Shown here piece by piece: positions 44,567 to 53,479 of a stretch of 64,000 bases of DNA. This DNA comes from JALORV01 sp963769745 (GTDB lineage Bacteria > Pseudomonadota > Gammaproteobacteria > Burkholderiales > Burkholderiaceae_F): the NCBI GenBank assembly GCA_963769745.1, contig CAVYNB010000029.1:132494-196493 (forward strand), read 5' to 3'. The position numbers were made by a program, and so were the translations under genes. The notes under the pieces were generated by a model. It did no database searches. It was not told where the DNA came from and saw only the letters and a list, made by a program, of their open reading frames with translations. Each line of letters opens with the position of its first letter. Position 1 is the stretch's first letter.

Positions 44567-46341
44567 ATGGTGAGGGTGCTCCGACCGATCGCCTGTGGTG
44601 CTGTCGCCCTGCTCGCGGCCTGCGCCACCGCGCCGGAGCGCCCCGCGCAGCCCGAGCCATCGTCGGCGTTTCGCGCCGGGTTGGCGACGACGACGGCCCA
44701 GCATCACATGGCTGCCTCGGCGAATCCGCTGGCCACGCAGGCCGGACTGGAGACGCTGCGCGCCGGCGGCAGCGCGGTGGACGCCGCGATCACAATCCAG
44801 CTGGTACTGGCACTGGTCGAGCCTCAGAGTTCCGGCCTGGGCGGTGGCGCCTTCCTGATGCACTGGGACGGCAAGCGGGTGATCGCCTTCGACGGCCGTG
44901 AAACCGCACCCATGGCCGTGGATGAGCGACTCTTCCTCAACGCCGACGGCAAGCCGATGGCGTTCTACGACGCCGTCGTCGGCGGACGCTCGGTGGGCAC
45001 CCCCGGCGCCGTGCGCCTGCTCGAGTCGGCGCACCGACAGTACGGCAAGCTGCCCTGGGCCCGCCTCTTCGAGCCGGCGATACGGCTGTCGGAGAACGGC
45101 TTTGCGATGTCGCCGCGCCTGAACCAGTTGCTGGCCGGCGAGAAGTACCTGAAGAGCGACCCGGCGGCCGCCGCGATCTTCTACAACGCCGACGGATCGC
45201 CCAAGGCGGTCGGCACAGTCGTACGCAATCCGCAACTGGCCGCGACCCTGCGTGCGATTGCGGCGGGCGGCGCCGACGCCTTCTATGCGGGGCCGATTGC
45301 GGCCGACGTCGTACAGGCCGTGCGCACGCATCCGAACGCGGGACGGCTCGCGACTGTCCGACTTCGCCGCTTACCAGCGTCAAGCAGCGCGAACCGGTTT
45401 GCACCGACTACAAGCGCTGGCGCGTGTGCGGCATGCCGCCGCCGTCGTCGGGGGGCATCGCGGTGGCGCAGATGCTCGGTATCTTCACATCTCGAAATAT
45501 CGCCGTCTTCCCGCCGGATGACGCGCCCGCGCTCGAGCCGCGCGCCGAGGCGGTGCATCTCTTCTCGGAGGCGGGTCGGCTGGCCTTCGCCGACCGGGCG
45601 CTGTACGTCGCGGACAGTGACTTCGTGACCGTCAACGTCGCCGGCCTGCTCGATCCCGCGTACCTCAGGCAGCGCGCGCAACTGATCGGTCCACGCAGCA
45701 TGGGCACCGCGCAACCGGGCGTCCCGCCCGGCGCGTCGGTCGCCTGGGCGTCCGATCCCTCGCCGCTGAAGGCCGCCACATCGCACATTTCAGTGGTCGA
45801 CGGCCAGGGCAACGCGGTGTCGATGACGACGACGATCGAGGACGTCTTCGGCGCGCGCGTGATGGTGCGCGGCTTCCTGCTGAACAACCAGCTCACCGAC
45901 TTTTCGTTCGTGCCGCAGGTCGATGGGCGACCGGTCGCGAATCGCGTGCAGCCGGGCAAGCGCCCGCGCAGTTCGATGGCGCCGACGCTGGTGTTCGATC
46001 GCGGCACCGGAGCGCTGGTGGCCACTCTGGGCTCGCCCGGCGGCTCGCAGATCATCAGCTACGTCGCCAAGACACTGGTCGGAGTGCTCGACTGGAACCT
46101 CGACGTCCAGCAGGCCATCGCGCTGCCCAATTTCGGCTCGCGCAACGGGCCGACCGAAGTCGAGAAGGGGCGCATCAGCGCAGCGGTGATCGACGGCCTG
46201 AAGGCGCGTGGCCATGACGTGCGCGAGATCGACATGGCGAGCGGTCTGCAGGGCATCGTGCGGGTGCGCCTGCCCGACGGACGCCTCGGCTGGGCCGGTG
46301 GAGCCGACCCTCGCCGCGAAGGGGTCGCCCTCGGGGACTGA
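44567..46341 (+). CDS. ggt: Gamma-glutamyltranspeptidase (two frame breaks)
   Basis: A periplasmic Ntn hydrolase that cleaves the gamma-glutamyl bond of glutathione. A lipoprotein-type signal (VALLAACATAPE) is seen. The large subunit has LEPQSSGLGGG-like VEPQSSGLGGGAFLMHWDG. The small subunit begins at the catalytic Thr in ATSHISVVDGQGNAVSMTTT, with PGKRPRSSMAPTLV and SPGGSQIISYV later. Two frame breaks lie about 25 bases apart: near 45352 (to LSDFAAYQ) and near 45376 (to VKQREPVCTDYKRW). Dropping both extra bases gives 590 residues, family-typical. Confidence 0.9.
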
Positions 46342-46406
46342 GCCCTTTGCTCGCCGCACGTTGCTAGACTCATCCTCCCCTCCAACGAACCACAGGACGA
46401 CGCGCC

Positions 46407-46913
46407 ATGACGATCAAGGTCGGAGACAAGCTGCCGGACGGCGAACTGCAGGAATTCATCGAGGTCGAGACCGCGGGCTGTTCACTCGGCCCGAACACCT
46501 TCAAGGTGGGCGATCTCGTCAAGGGTAAGAAGATTGCCGTGTTCGGCCTGCCCGGTGCGTATACGCCCACCTGTTCCGCCAAGCACGTCCCAGGCTATGT
46601 CGCGATGTACGACCAGCTGAAGGCCAAGGGCGTGGACGAGATCTGGTGCATATCGGTCAACGATGCGTTCGTGATGGGCGCCTGGGGCCGCGACCAGAAG
46701 GTGGCCGGCAAGGTGCGCATGCTGGCCGACGGTTCGGCGGACTACACGAAGAAGCTCGGGCTCGAACTCGACCTGACCGCGCGCGGCATGGGCGTGCGCT
46801 GCCAGCGTTTTTCGATGCTGGTGCAGGATGGCGTCGTCAAGACGCTGAACATCGAAGGCCCCGGCAAGTTCGAGGTCAGCGACGCCGGCACGATGCTGAA
46901 GCAGGTCGGCTGA
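46407..46913 (+). CDS. Peroxiredoxin, Prx5 type
   Basis: A 168-residue thiol peroxidase reducing hydroperoxides. The peroxidatic site is PGAYTPTCSAKHVPGY with Cys56, the exact Prx5 motif. GAWGRDQKVAGKVRMLADGS and the arginine region GMGVRCQRFSMLV are also typical. A purine-rich GGACGACGCGCC precedes the ATG. It follows ggt by 65 bases; together they suggest thiol or peroxide handling, although a shared operon is not proven. Confidence 0.94.
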   Translation: MTIKVGDKLPDGELQEFIEVETAGCSLGPNTFKVGDLVKGKKIAVFGLPGAYTPTCSAKHVPGYVAMYDQLKAKGVDEIWCISVNDAFVMGAWGRDQKVAGKVRMLADGSADYTKKLGLELDLTARGMGVRCQRFSMLVQDGVVKTLNIEGPGKFEVSDAGTMLKQVG

Positions 46914-46940
46914 ACGCGAGTCCGGACTCGAAGGCGCGGT

Positions 46941-48491
46941 TCATCGCGCCTCCTCGGGTCGAAAATCGCGCAGGCGGAATCCGAGGGCGAAGAGCACCGC
47001 GAAGTACAGACCGGCGGCGACGGCGATCATCGTGCCCAGCAGTCCCGCTCGCAGCCACGGCGAGGCCTGCAGCGCGGTCCAGTCGATCGGGCGTTGCGCC
47101 CACCACAGCGCACCGCCCAGTACCAGCAGCGCGATGGCCAGTCGCAACACGAACCCGCTCCAGCCGGCGCGCGCGGTATACACACCGCGGCGCTTGAGAC
47201 CGACATATAGCGCCACCGCATTGGCGCACGCCCCCAGGCTGACCGACAAGGCCAGCCCGGCATGGGCAAATAGCGGGACGAGCACGAGGTTCGCGAGCTG
47301 CGTGGCGATCAGGACCGTGACTGCAATCTTTACCGGCGTGCGGATGTCTTTCTGCGCGTAGAAGCCCGGTGCCAGGATCTTGACCGCGATCAGCCCGATC
47401 AGGCCGACCGCATAGCCGATGACTGCGATCGAGGTCTGGTGCACGTCGTGCGCGGTGAACTCGCGCCCCTGAAACAGCACGGACACGATCCCTTCGGCGA
47501 GCAGGCCGAGGCCCAATGCCGCCGGCAGCGCCAGCAGGAAGATCAGCCGCAGCCCCCAGTCGAGCAGCCGCGAATAGTCGTCAGTGCGCTTCTCGGCAAA
47601 CGCAGACGAGAGGCTGGGCAAGAGGATCGTCCCGAGGGCGACCCCGACGAGCGCTGTCGGAAACTCCATCAGCCGGTCGGCGAACGCCAGCCAGGTCACG
47701 CTGCCGGTCGTCAGGTGCGAGGCAATGTTGGTGTTGATGATGATGGACAGCTGCGCGACGGACACCGCGAAAATGGCGGGCAGCATCAAACCGGCGACAC
47801 GCCGCACGTCAGGATCCGCGAATGCGCTGCGCGGCATCCCGATGCGCAGGCGCAGGCCGGCGCGCCGCAGCGCGGCCCACTGCAGGCCGAGTTGCAGCGC
47901 GCCGCCGATCAGCACGGCAAAGGCGAGCGCCATGATCGGTTGCGACAGGCGCGGCGCGAGCCACAGGGCGCAGCCGATGAACGCCAGGTTGAGCAGCACC
48001 GGAGTGAACGCCGGCACGGCAAAGCGCTTGTAGGTATTGAGCACGCCCGCCGCCAGCGCAACCAGCGACATGAACAGGATGTACGGGAACATCCAGCGCG
48101 TCATGACGGTCGCCAGATCGAAGGTCGCCGGGTCGCGCGCCAGACCCGAAGCAATCAGCCAGACCAGCACCGGCGCTCCGACGACGCCCAGTATCGACAC
48201 CATCAGCAGAACCCAGAAGAGCGCGCTCGCGACATGGCCGGCAAATGCCGTGGTCTGCGGCTCGTCGCCGCGGGAGCGGACATCGGCCAGCATCGGTACG
48301 AACGCCTGCTGGAAGGCTCCTTCGCCGAACAGGCGACGCAGCAGGTTCGGCAGGCGAAAGGCGACGTTGAACGCGTCGGTTTCCGCGCTCGCGCCGAACA
48401 GGCGCGAGATCAGCATGTCGCGGATCAGGCCGGTGACGCGTGACAGCAGCGTGAAGCTGCTGACTGTCGCAAGGGCACGAAAGAGATTCAC
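46941..48491 (-). CDS. murJ: Lipid II flippase MurJ
   Basis: A 516-residue inner-membrane flippase moving lipid II to the periplasm for peptidoglycan synthesis. It has about 14 hydrophobic segments. The family start is MNLFRALATVSSFTLLSRVT with GLIRDMLISRLFGAS, and RLPNLLRRLFGEGAFQQAFV follows. The start is a GTG at 48491; an ATG at 48539 adds non-conserved residues. It is divergent from rpsT, and murJ-rpsT is a common pairing. Confidence 0.96.
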   Translation of the reverse strand: MNLFRALATVSSFTLLSRVTGLIRDMLISRLFGASAETDAFNVAFRLPNLLRRLFGEGAFQQAFVPMLADVRSRGDEPQTTAFAGHVASALFWVLLMVSILGVVGAPVLVWLIASGLARDPATFDLATVMTRWMFPYILFMSLVALAAGVLNTYKRFAVPAFTPVLLNLAFIGCALWLAPRLSQPIMALAFAVLIGGALQLGLQWAALRRAGLRLRIGMPRSAFADPDVRRVAGLMLPAIFAVSVAQLSIIINTNIASHLTTGSVTWLAFADRLMEFPTALVGVALGTILLPSLSSAFAEKRTDDYSRLLDWGLRLIFLLALPAALGLGLLAEGIVSVLFQGREFTAHDVHQTSIAVIGYAVGLIGLIAVKILAPGFYAQKDIRTPVKIAVTVLIATQLANLVLVPLFAHAGLALSVSLGACANAVALYVGLKRRGVYTARAGWSGFVLRLAIALLVLGGALWWAQRPIDWTALQASPWLRAGLLGTMIAVAAGLYFAVLFALGFRLRDFRPEEAR

Positions 48492-48567
48492 TGCGCGGGA
48501 TTGTGCCGGCAAGCGGGGGCGGCGGCGGGACCTGTCCACCGTCTACCGATCGGAAACCGTGGGCGAA

Positions 48568-48596
48568 TTGTTGGTAAACGGTTGATTTGATATAGT
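48568..48596 (+). promoter_or_regulatory. Promoter of rpsT
   Basis: TTGTTG (48568-48573) and TATAGT (48591-48596), 17 bases apart, in the most AT-rich part of the murJ-rpsT gap. The leader to rpsT is about 140 bases. Confidence 0.65.
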
Positions 48597-48741
48597 TTAG
48601 GGCTTTCCGCGACGGCTCCGGCGGAAATGACTCGCCGAGATGCTCCGTGAACAGAGGCGGGGTCAGCGCGAATACAGATACGAAAGACCGGACGGGGCGC
48701 TCCGAATGGATCCCGCCTGACGGATAAATACAGGAACTTAG

Positions 48742-49005
48742 ATGGCAAACAGCAAGCAAGCCCGCAAGCGCGCACGTCAGTCGACCGCTCGCAATGCACA
48801 GAATGCATCGCAGCGCTCACGCGTGCGCACCGCAGTCAAATCGGTCCGCAAGGCGATCGCGGCCGGCGACAAGAAAGCCGCGCTCGACGTGCTCGGCACG
48901 GCGACCAGCGTGATCGATTCGATCGCCGACAAGAACGTCATTCACAAGAACACGGCGGCTCGCAACAAGAGCCGTCTGGCGGCTGCGATCAAGTCGATGG
49001 CCTGA
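48742..49005 (+). CDS. rpsT: 30S ribosomal protein S20
   Basis: Eighty-seven residues, MANSKQARKRARQSTARNAQ at the start and KSRLAAAIKSMA at the end, which is a complete S20. It is a basic primary 16S rRNA binder. The ATG at 48742 has AGGAAC upstream. It stands as a single gene, divergent from murJ and convergent with the DUF3579 gene. Confidence 0.98.
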   Translation: MANSKQARKRARQSTARNAQNASQRSRVRTAVKSVRKAIAAGDKKAALDVLGTATSVIDSIADKNVIHKNTAARNKSRLAAAIKSMA

Positions 49006-49120
49006 GGGTCCCGGTCGGCCGGGGCGGCCGTTCGCGCCGCCCACGGTCGGCAATGCACTTCAGTGCTGGCCCCAGTCCTTCCGGGCCACGCAACGGAAGT
49101 CCACCCAAGCTCGATGCCGG

Positions 49121-49456
49121 TCAGTCAGCGCCGGGTATCGAACACCCTTCGTAAACTGGCAGGTCGTTGTCGTGAGCAAAGCTCATGACGAAGTCAAATG
49201 CCATGCGCTCAAGGTCGCGCAGGCGTTCGTCGACCACCACGCACTTCACTCCACCGATCAGCGTCGGCCGCACATACGGCGAGTAGCCGATGTAGGCATC
49301 GCGGCCCGAGGCGATGCCGCCCGGCCGGTAGCACGACATCACTCCGCAAAGGCGTTCGGCCCAGTCGCTCGGCCTGAACGGCCGCCCGGCCGAAGTCATG
49401 CCGTGGATGAAGAACTCGCGAGGTTTGGGCGCGGCGGGGGTGGGCGGCTCTGACAA
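49121..49456 (-). CDS. DUF3579 family protein
   Basis: A 111-residue cytoplasmic protein of the DUF3579 family, found mainly in betaproteobacteria; function unknown. The core is REFFIHGMTSAGRPFRPSDW, AERLCGVMSCYRPGG, then VKCVVVDERLRDLERMAFDF. The start is a TTG at 49456 with GGAG seven bases upstream; the only internal ATG would remove the conserved REFFIHG. The much longer frame upstream is a shadow of the decarboxylase gene. Confidence 0.85.
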   Translation of the reverse strand: MSEPPTPAAPKPREFFIHGMTSAGRPFRPSDWAERLCGVMSCYRPGGIASGRDAYIGYSPYVRPTLIGGVKCVVVDERLRDLERMAFDFVMSFAHDNDLPVYEGCSIPGAD

Positions 49457-49693
49457 GGCTTGCTCCGTACCGCGGCAGACAGTCGCGTCGCCGACGGAAC
49501 GCGAGCGCGATTTTATCCGAGCACGGCGTTGCGCCCGGTAACGTCCCGGCGGCGCAACGAGGCGCTGCGCCCTTCGACGTGCACGGTCTCGTTCACGGTT
49601 ATCGCCTCCAGGCGGCTGGGTTACTTGCATTTGCCCATCAATTGCCGCATAAAGCGGCCCTTCGTCCGCCCTTCCATCCCGCCGCCCGCCCGC

Positions 49694-51739
49694 ATGTCCA
49701 AACCGGTGTCCAAAGTGCTCGTCATCAACGACGAGCCGTTGATCCTGCGTGAATTGCTCAAGGGCCTGAATGCCGCGGCACGGTCGCTCGACAACCCGTT
49801 CGGCATCACCTTCGTCGGCGCCCTCACGGCCAGGGAGGGTCTGGCGCTGATCGAACGCGAAGGTGATATTCAGATCGCCATCGTCGACGACAAGCTGTAC
49901 GCGGTGCAGGACACGCGCAAGCGCCGCAACGGTCACAAGGAGCCCCCACGCAATCTGCAGGTGTCGGCGCTCAAGCTGGTCCAGCGCATCACGTCCCTGC
50001 GCCCCGAGCTCGACATCTACATCCTGGTCGAGAAGGAAAAGGAAGACCAGGTCGTGGACGCGCTGTTCGCCGAAGCGGTCGACGGCTACTTCTACCGCGA
50101 AGAGCGCGACTACCGCGGCATGTACCGCATCCTGAACGCACAGATCGCCGAACGCGCGCGTACGCCTTTTTACGATGCGCTGAAGGCCTACGTGCTGGCC
50201 GCCAAGGACGCCTGGCACACACCCGGGCACTCGAGCGGCGACTCGATGCGCGGCAGTCCCTGGGTCAACGAGTTCTACGACTTCATGGGCGAGCACGTGT
50301 TCGACGCCGATCTCTCGGTCTCGGTCAAGGCGCTCGACTCGCTGATGGAGCCGACCGGCGTCATTGCCGAAGCGCAGCAGATGGCCGCCAAGGCGTTCGG
50401 TGCGCGACGCACTTTTTTCGCCACCAATGGCACGTCGACCGCCAACAAGGTGATCCTGCAGACGCTGATCGCTCCGGGCGAAAAGCTGCTGCTCGACCGC
50501 AACTGCCACAAGTCGGTCCATCACGGCGTCGTGCTGTCCGGCGCGCGCCCCGTGTATCTCGATTCGTCGGTGAACCGCAAGTACGGCGTCTTCGGGCCGG
50601 TGCCCACGAAGACCATCATGAAGGCGATCGACGATCACCCGGATGCCGAGCTACTGGTACTGACGTCGTGCACCTACGACGGCCTGCGCTACGACCTCAA
50701 GCCGATCATCGACGCCGCGCACCGGCAGAACATCAAGGTCCTGATCGACGAGGCCTGGTACGCGCACGCGCGCTTTCACCCGGCGCTGCGGCCGACGGCG
50801 CTCGAGGCCGGAGCGGACTACGCCACCCAGTCCGCGCACAAGACGCTGTCGGCGCTGTCGCAGGCCGCTTACATCCATGTGAACGACCCGACGTTCAACG
50901 AGCACATTTTCCGCGAGAACTTCAACATGCATACATCGACCAGTCCGATGTACAGCATGATCGCGAGCCTCGATGTGAGCCGCAAGCAATCGGTGCTCGA
51001 GGGCTACAAGCTGCTGCAGCGGACCCTGATGCTGGCCGACGAGCTGCGCGAGCAGATCAACTCGACCGGAGTGTTCCGCGTGCTCGAGCTCGACGATCTG
51101 TTGCCGGAGGAAGTGCGCGAGGACGGCATCCGGCTCGACACGACCAAGGTCACGGTCGATATCTCGTCGTGCGGCATGACGGTCGACGATCTGCAGAACG
51201 AGCTCTACACGCGCTTCAACATCACGGTCGAGAAATCGACCTTCAACACGCTGACGCTGCTGCTGACGATCGGCACGACCCGCTCCAAATGTTCGCGCCT
51301 GTACGACGCACTGATGCGCATTGCGCGTGAGAAGCGGGCTCCGCGGCACCTGTACCGCACGCCGGACCTGCCGCCGTTCACCGAACTGGTCTCCCTGCCG
51401 CGTGACGCCTACTACGCCACCGGGGAACTCGTGCCGCTGCTCGACGAGAACGATCAGTTGAACGGCAAGCTCGCGGGCCGCATCTGCTGCGACCAGATCG
51501 TCCCGTACCCGCCGGGCATCCCGGTGCTGGTCCCCGGCCAGCGCATCACGGCGAACATCGTCGACTATCTGGTCCGGTACCTGCGCGTGCAGAACAAGGT
51601 CGAACTGCACGGGGTCGTGTACCAGGGTTACGTGCCGTCGATACGCGTGCTGATGGACGCCGAGGAGGGCCGGCTCGCACCACTCGCCGCGCCAACCCGA
51701 GTCCGCCGCCGCGCGAGGAAACCCGCTTCGACTGCCTAG
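49694..51739 (+). CDS. PLP-dependent Orn/Lys/Arg decarboxylase
   Basis: A 681-residue fold-type I basic amino-acid decarboxylase. The N-terminal ~130 residues form a receiver-like wing domain (VLVINDEPLILRELLKGL, IAIVDDKLY). The catalytic core has HTPGHSSGD near 180, HKSVHHG near 275, DEAWYAHARFHP, and the PLP lysine in SAHKTLSALSQAAY. The C-terminal domain ends in PPGIPVLVPGQRI. It would give putrescine, cadaverine or agmatine; which one cannot be told here. It ends 4 bases from the convergent GMC gene. Confidence 0.93.
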   Translation: MSKPVSKVLVINDEPLILRELLKGLNAAARSLDNPFGITFVGALTAREGLALIEREGDIQIAIVDDKLYAVQDTRKRRNGHKEPPRNLQVSALKLVQRITSLRPELDIYILVEKEKEDQVVDALFAEAVDGYFYREERDYRGMYRILNAQIAERARTPFYDALKAYVLAAKDAWHTPGHSSGDSMRGSPWVNEFYDFMGEHVFDADLSVSVKALDSLMEPTGVIAEAQQMAAKAFGARRTFFATNGTSTANKVILQTLIAPGEKLLLDRNCHKSVHHGVVLSGARPVYLDSSVNRKYGVFGPVPTKTIMKAIDDHPDAELLVLTSCTYDGLRYDLKPIIDAAHRQNIKVLIDEAWYAHARFHPALRPTALEAGADYATQSAHKTLSALSQAAYIHVNDPTFNEHIFRENFNMHTSTSPMYSMIASLDVSRKQSVLEGYKLLQRTLMLADELREQINSTGVFRVLELDDLLPEEVREDGIRLDTTKVTVDISSCGMTVDDLQNELYTRFNITVEKSTFNTLTLLLTIGTTRSKCSRLYDALMRIAREKRAPRHLYRTPDLPPFTELVSLPRDAYYATGELVPLLDENDQLNGKLAGRICCDQIVPYPPGIPVLVPGQRITANIVDYLVRYLRVQNKVELHGVVYQGYVPSIRVLMDAEEGRLAPLAAPTRVRRRARKPASTA

Positions 51740-51743
51740 CCGA

Positions 51744-53387
51744 TCAGGCAGCGCGCTGCCGCGCTCCGACGACGAACTCCGCGCCCTTTTCCGCGATCAT
51801 CAGCGTCGGCGAGTTGGTGTTGCCCGAGGTGATCGTCGGCATGATCGATGCATCGATGACCCGCAGCGCGTCGATGCCGTGCACCCGCAGTTCGGCGTCG
51901 ACCACCGCGCCGGGATCGGAGGATGGACCCATTTTCGCGGTCCCCACCGGATGAAAGATCGTCGTGCCGACCTCGCCGGCAGCACGGGCGAGTTCCGCGT
52001 CGCTCTGGAACTGCGGACCGGGCATGAACTCCTGCGGCGCGTAGCGCGCCAGGGCTGCAGACGAAACGATACGGCGCGTCAGGCGCAGGGCGTCGGCGGC
52101 GATGCGTCGATCCTCCTCCGTGGCCAGATAGTTGGGCGCGATCTTCGGCGCCGCAGCCGGGTCGGCTGACCGGATCGAGATCGCGCCGCGCGAGGTCGGC
52201 CGCAGATTGCATACCGAGGCGGTGAAGGCCGGAAACGGATGCAGCGGCTCGCCGAACTTGTCGAGCGAAAGTGGCTGCACGTGGTACTCGACATTGGCCC
52301 GGCGCTGGTCGTCACTCGACTTCGCGAACGCGCCGAGCTGGCTCGGACTCATCGTCAGCGGACCTCGCCTTGTGAAGACATACTGGAGCCCCATGCCGAG
52401 CTTGGCGAAGGGATTGGACGCCAGCGTATTGAGCGTGCGCACGCCCTGCACCTTGAACGCCATGCGCAGCTGCAGATGGTCCTGCAGATTGGCGCCGACG
52501 CCGGGCAGGTCGTGTCGGACCGGAATTCCCAGGGGAACGAGCAGTGCCCCCGGACCGATGCCGGACAGCTGCAGCAGTTGCGGCGTGGCGACGGCGCCCG
52601 CAGCCAGGATCACCTCGCCCCGCGCTGCAATGCGGGCCGGCCGGCCATCGCGGACGACCTCCACACCGGCACATCGACGCCCGTCGAGGAGCAGACGCGT
52701 CGCCTGGGTCCCGGTGAACACCACCAGGTTCGATCGATTCATGGCCGGTCGCAGGAATGCACGCGCCGTGTTCCAGCGCACTCCTCGACGCTGATTCACA
52801 TCGAAGTAACCGCAGCCGAAGTTGTCGCCGCGATTGAAGTCGTCGTTCGGTGGTATCCCCTGCTCCGCGGCCGCGGAGCGGAACGCGTCGAGGATCTCCC
52901 ATTGCACGCGCGGCTTCTCGACTCGCCATTCGTTGCCGGCGCCGTGCAGCGCATCGGCGCCGCCGTAGTAGTCCTCGTGGCGAGTGAAGTACGGCAGCAC
53001 ATCGTCCCAGCCCCATCCGGGATTCGCGCCATGGCCGTCACCTTCGCGCCAGCCGTCGTAGTCCTGGCGCTGGCCGCGCATGTAGATCATGCCGTTGATC
53101 GATGAGCAGCCGCCCAGCACCCGGCCACGCGGATAGCGGATCGCGCGCCCGTTGAGGCCGGGCTCCGGCTCGGTCGCGAAACACCAGTCGGTGCGCGGAT
53201 TGCCGATGCAGTACAGGTAGCCGACCGGGACGCGGATCCACAGGTAATCATCGTTGCCGCCCGCTTCGAGCAGGGCCACGCGGCAGCCCGGATCGGCCGA
53301 CAGCCGGTTCGCCAGCAGGCACCCGGCCGTGCCGGCACCGACGATGACGATATCGAATTCGCCGAGAGCGGCGGAACTGCTGGTCAT
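51744..53387 (-). CDS. GMC-family FAD oxidoreductase (choline-dehydrogenase-like)
   Basis: A 547-residue flavoenzyme oxidising an alcohol. The FAD site VGAGTAGCLLANRL is at residues 15-28, the GMC signature GGCSSINGMIYMRGQ near residue 90, and the second signature GAVATPQLLQLSGIGP near 275. The catalytic histidine lies in FHPVGTAKMG and the closing motif is SGNTNSPTLMIAEKGA. The substrate cannot be told. It starts at 53387 (MTSSSAALGEFDIVIVGAG) and is divergent from argD with a 92-base gap. Confidence 0.93.
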   Translation of the reverse strand: MTSSSAALGEFDIVIVGAGTAGCLLANRLSADPGCRVALLEAGGNDDYLWIRVPVGYLYCIGNPRTDWCFATEPEPGLNGRAIRYPRGRVLGGCSSINGMIYMRGQRQDYDGWREGDGHGANPGWGWDDVLPYFTRHEDYYGGADALHGAGNEWRVEKPRVQWEILDAFRSAAAEQGIPPNDDFNRGDNFGCGYFDVNQRRGVRWNTARAFLRPAMNRSNLVVFTGTQATRLLLDGRRCAGVEVVRDGRPARIAARGEVILAAGAVATPQLLQLSGIGPGALLVPLGIPVRHDLPGVGANLQDHLQLRMAFKVQGVRTLNTLASNPFAKLGMGLQYVFTRRGPLTMSPSQLGAFAKSSDDQRRANVEYHVQPLSLDKFGEPLHPFPAFTASVCNLRPTSRGAISIRSADPAAAPKIAPNYLATEEDRRIAADALRLTRRIVSSAALARYAPQEFMPGPQFQSDAELARAAGEVGTTIFHPVGTAKMGPSSDPGAVVDAELRVHGIDALRVIDASIMPTITSGNTNSPTLMIAEKGAEFVVGARQRAA

Positions 53388-53405
53388 GCGGACGACGTCT
53401 TTCCC

Positions 53406-53451
53406 TATAATCCTGCAAACGCGGCTGCTATTCCCCAGCGCCGCGTTTTTT
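53406..53451 (+). promoter_or_regulatory. argD promoter -10 followed by a terminator-like hairpin (possible attenuator)
   Basis: A perfect TATAAT at 53406-53411 is followed almost at once by AACGCGGC (53418-53425) pairing with GCCGCGTT (53440-53447) and a run of six T's (53446-53451). No gene on this strand lies upstream, so the hairpin cannot be the end of another unit. It may stop early argD transcripts. No clear -35 is seen. Confidence 0.55.
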
Positions 53452-53479
53452 CTTTCCGCCACGGCACGGAGTGCGAACA

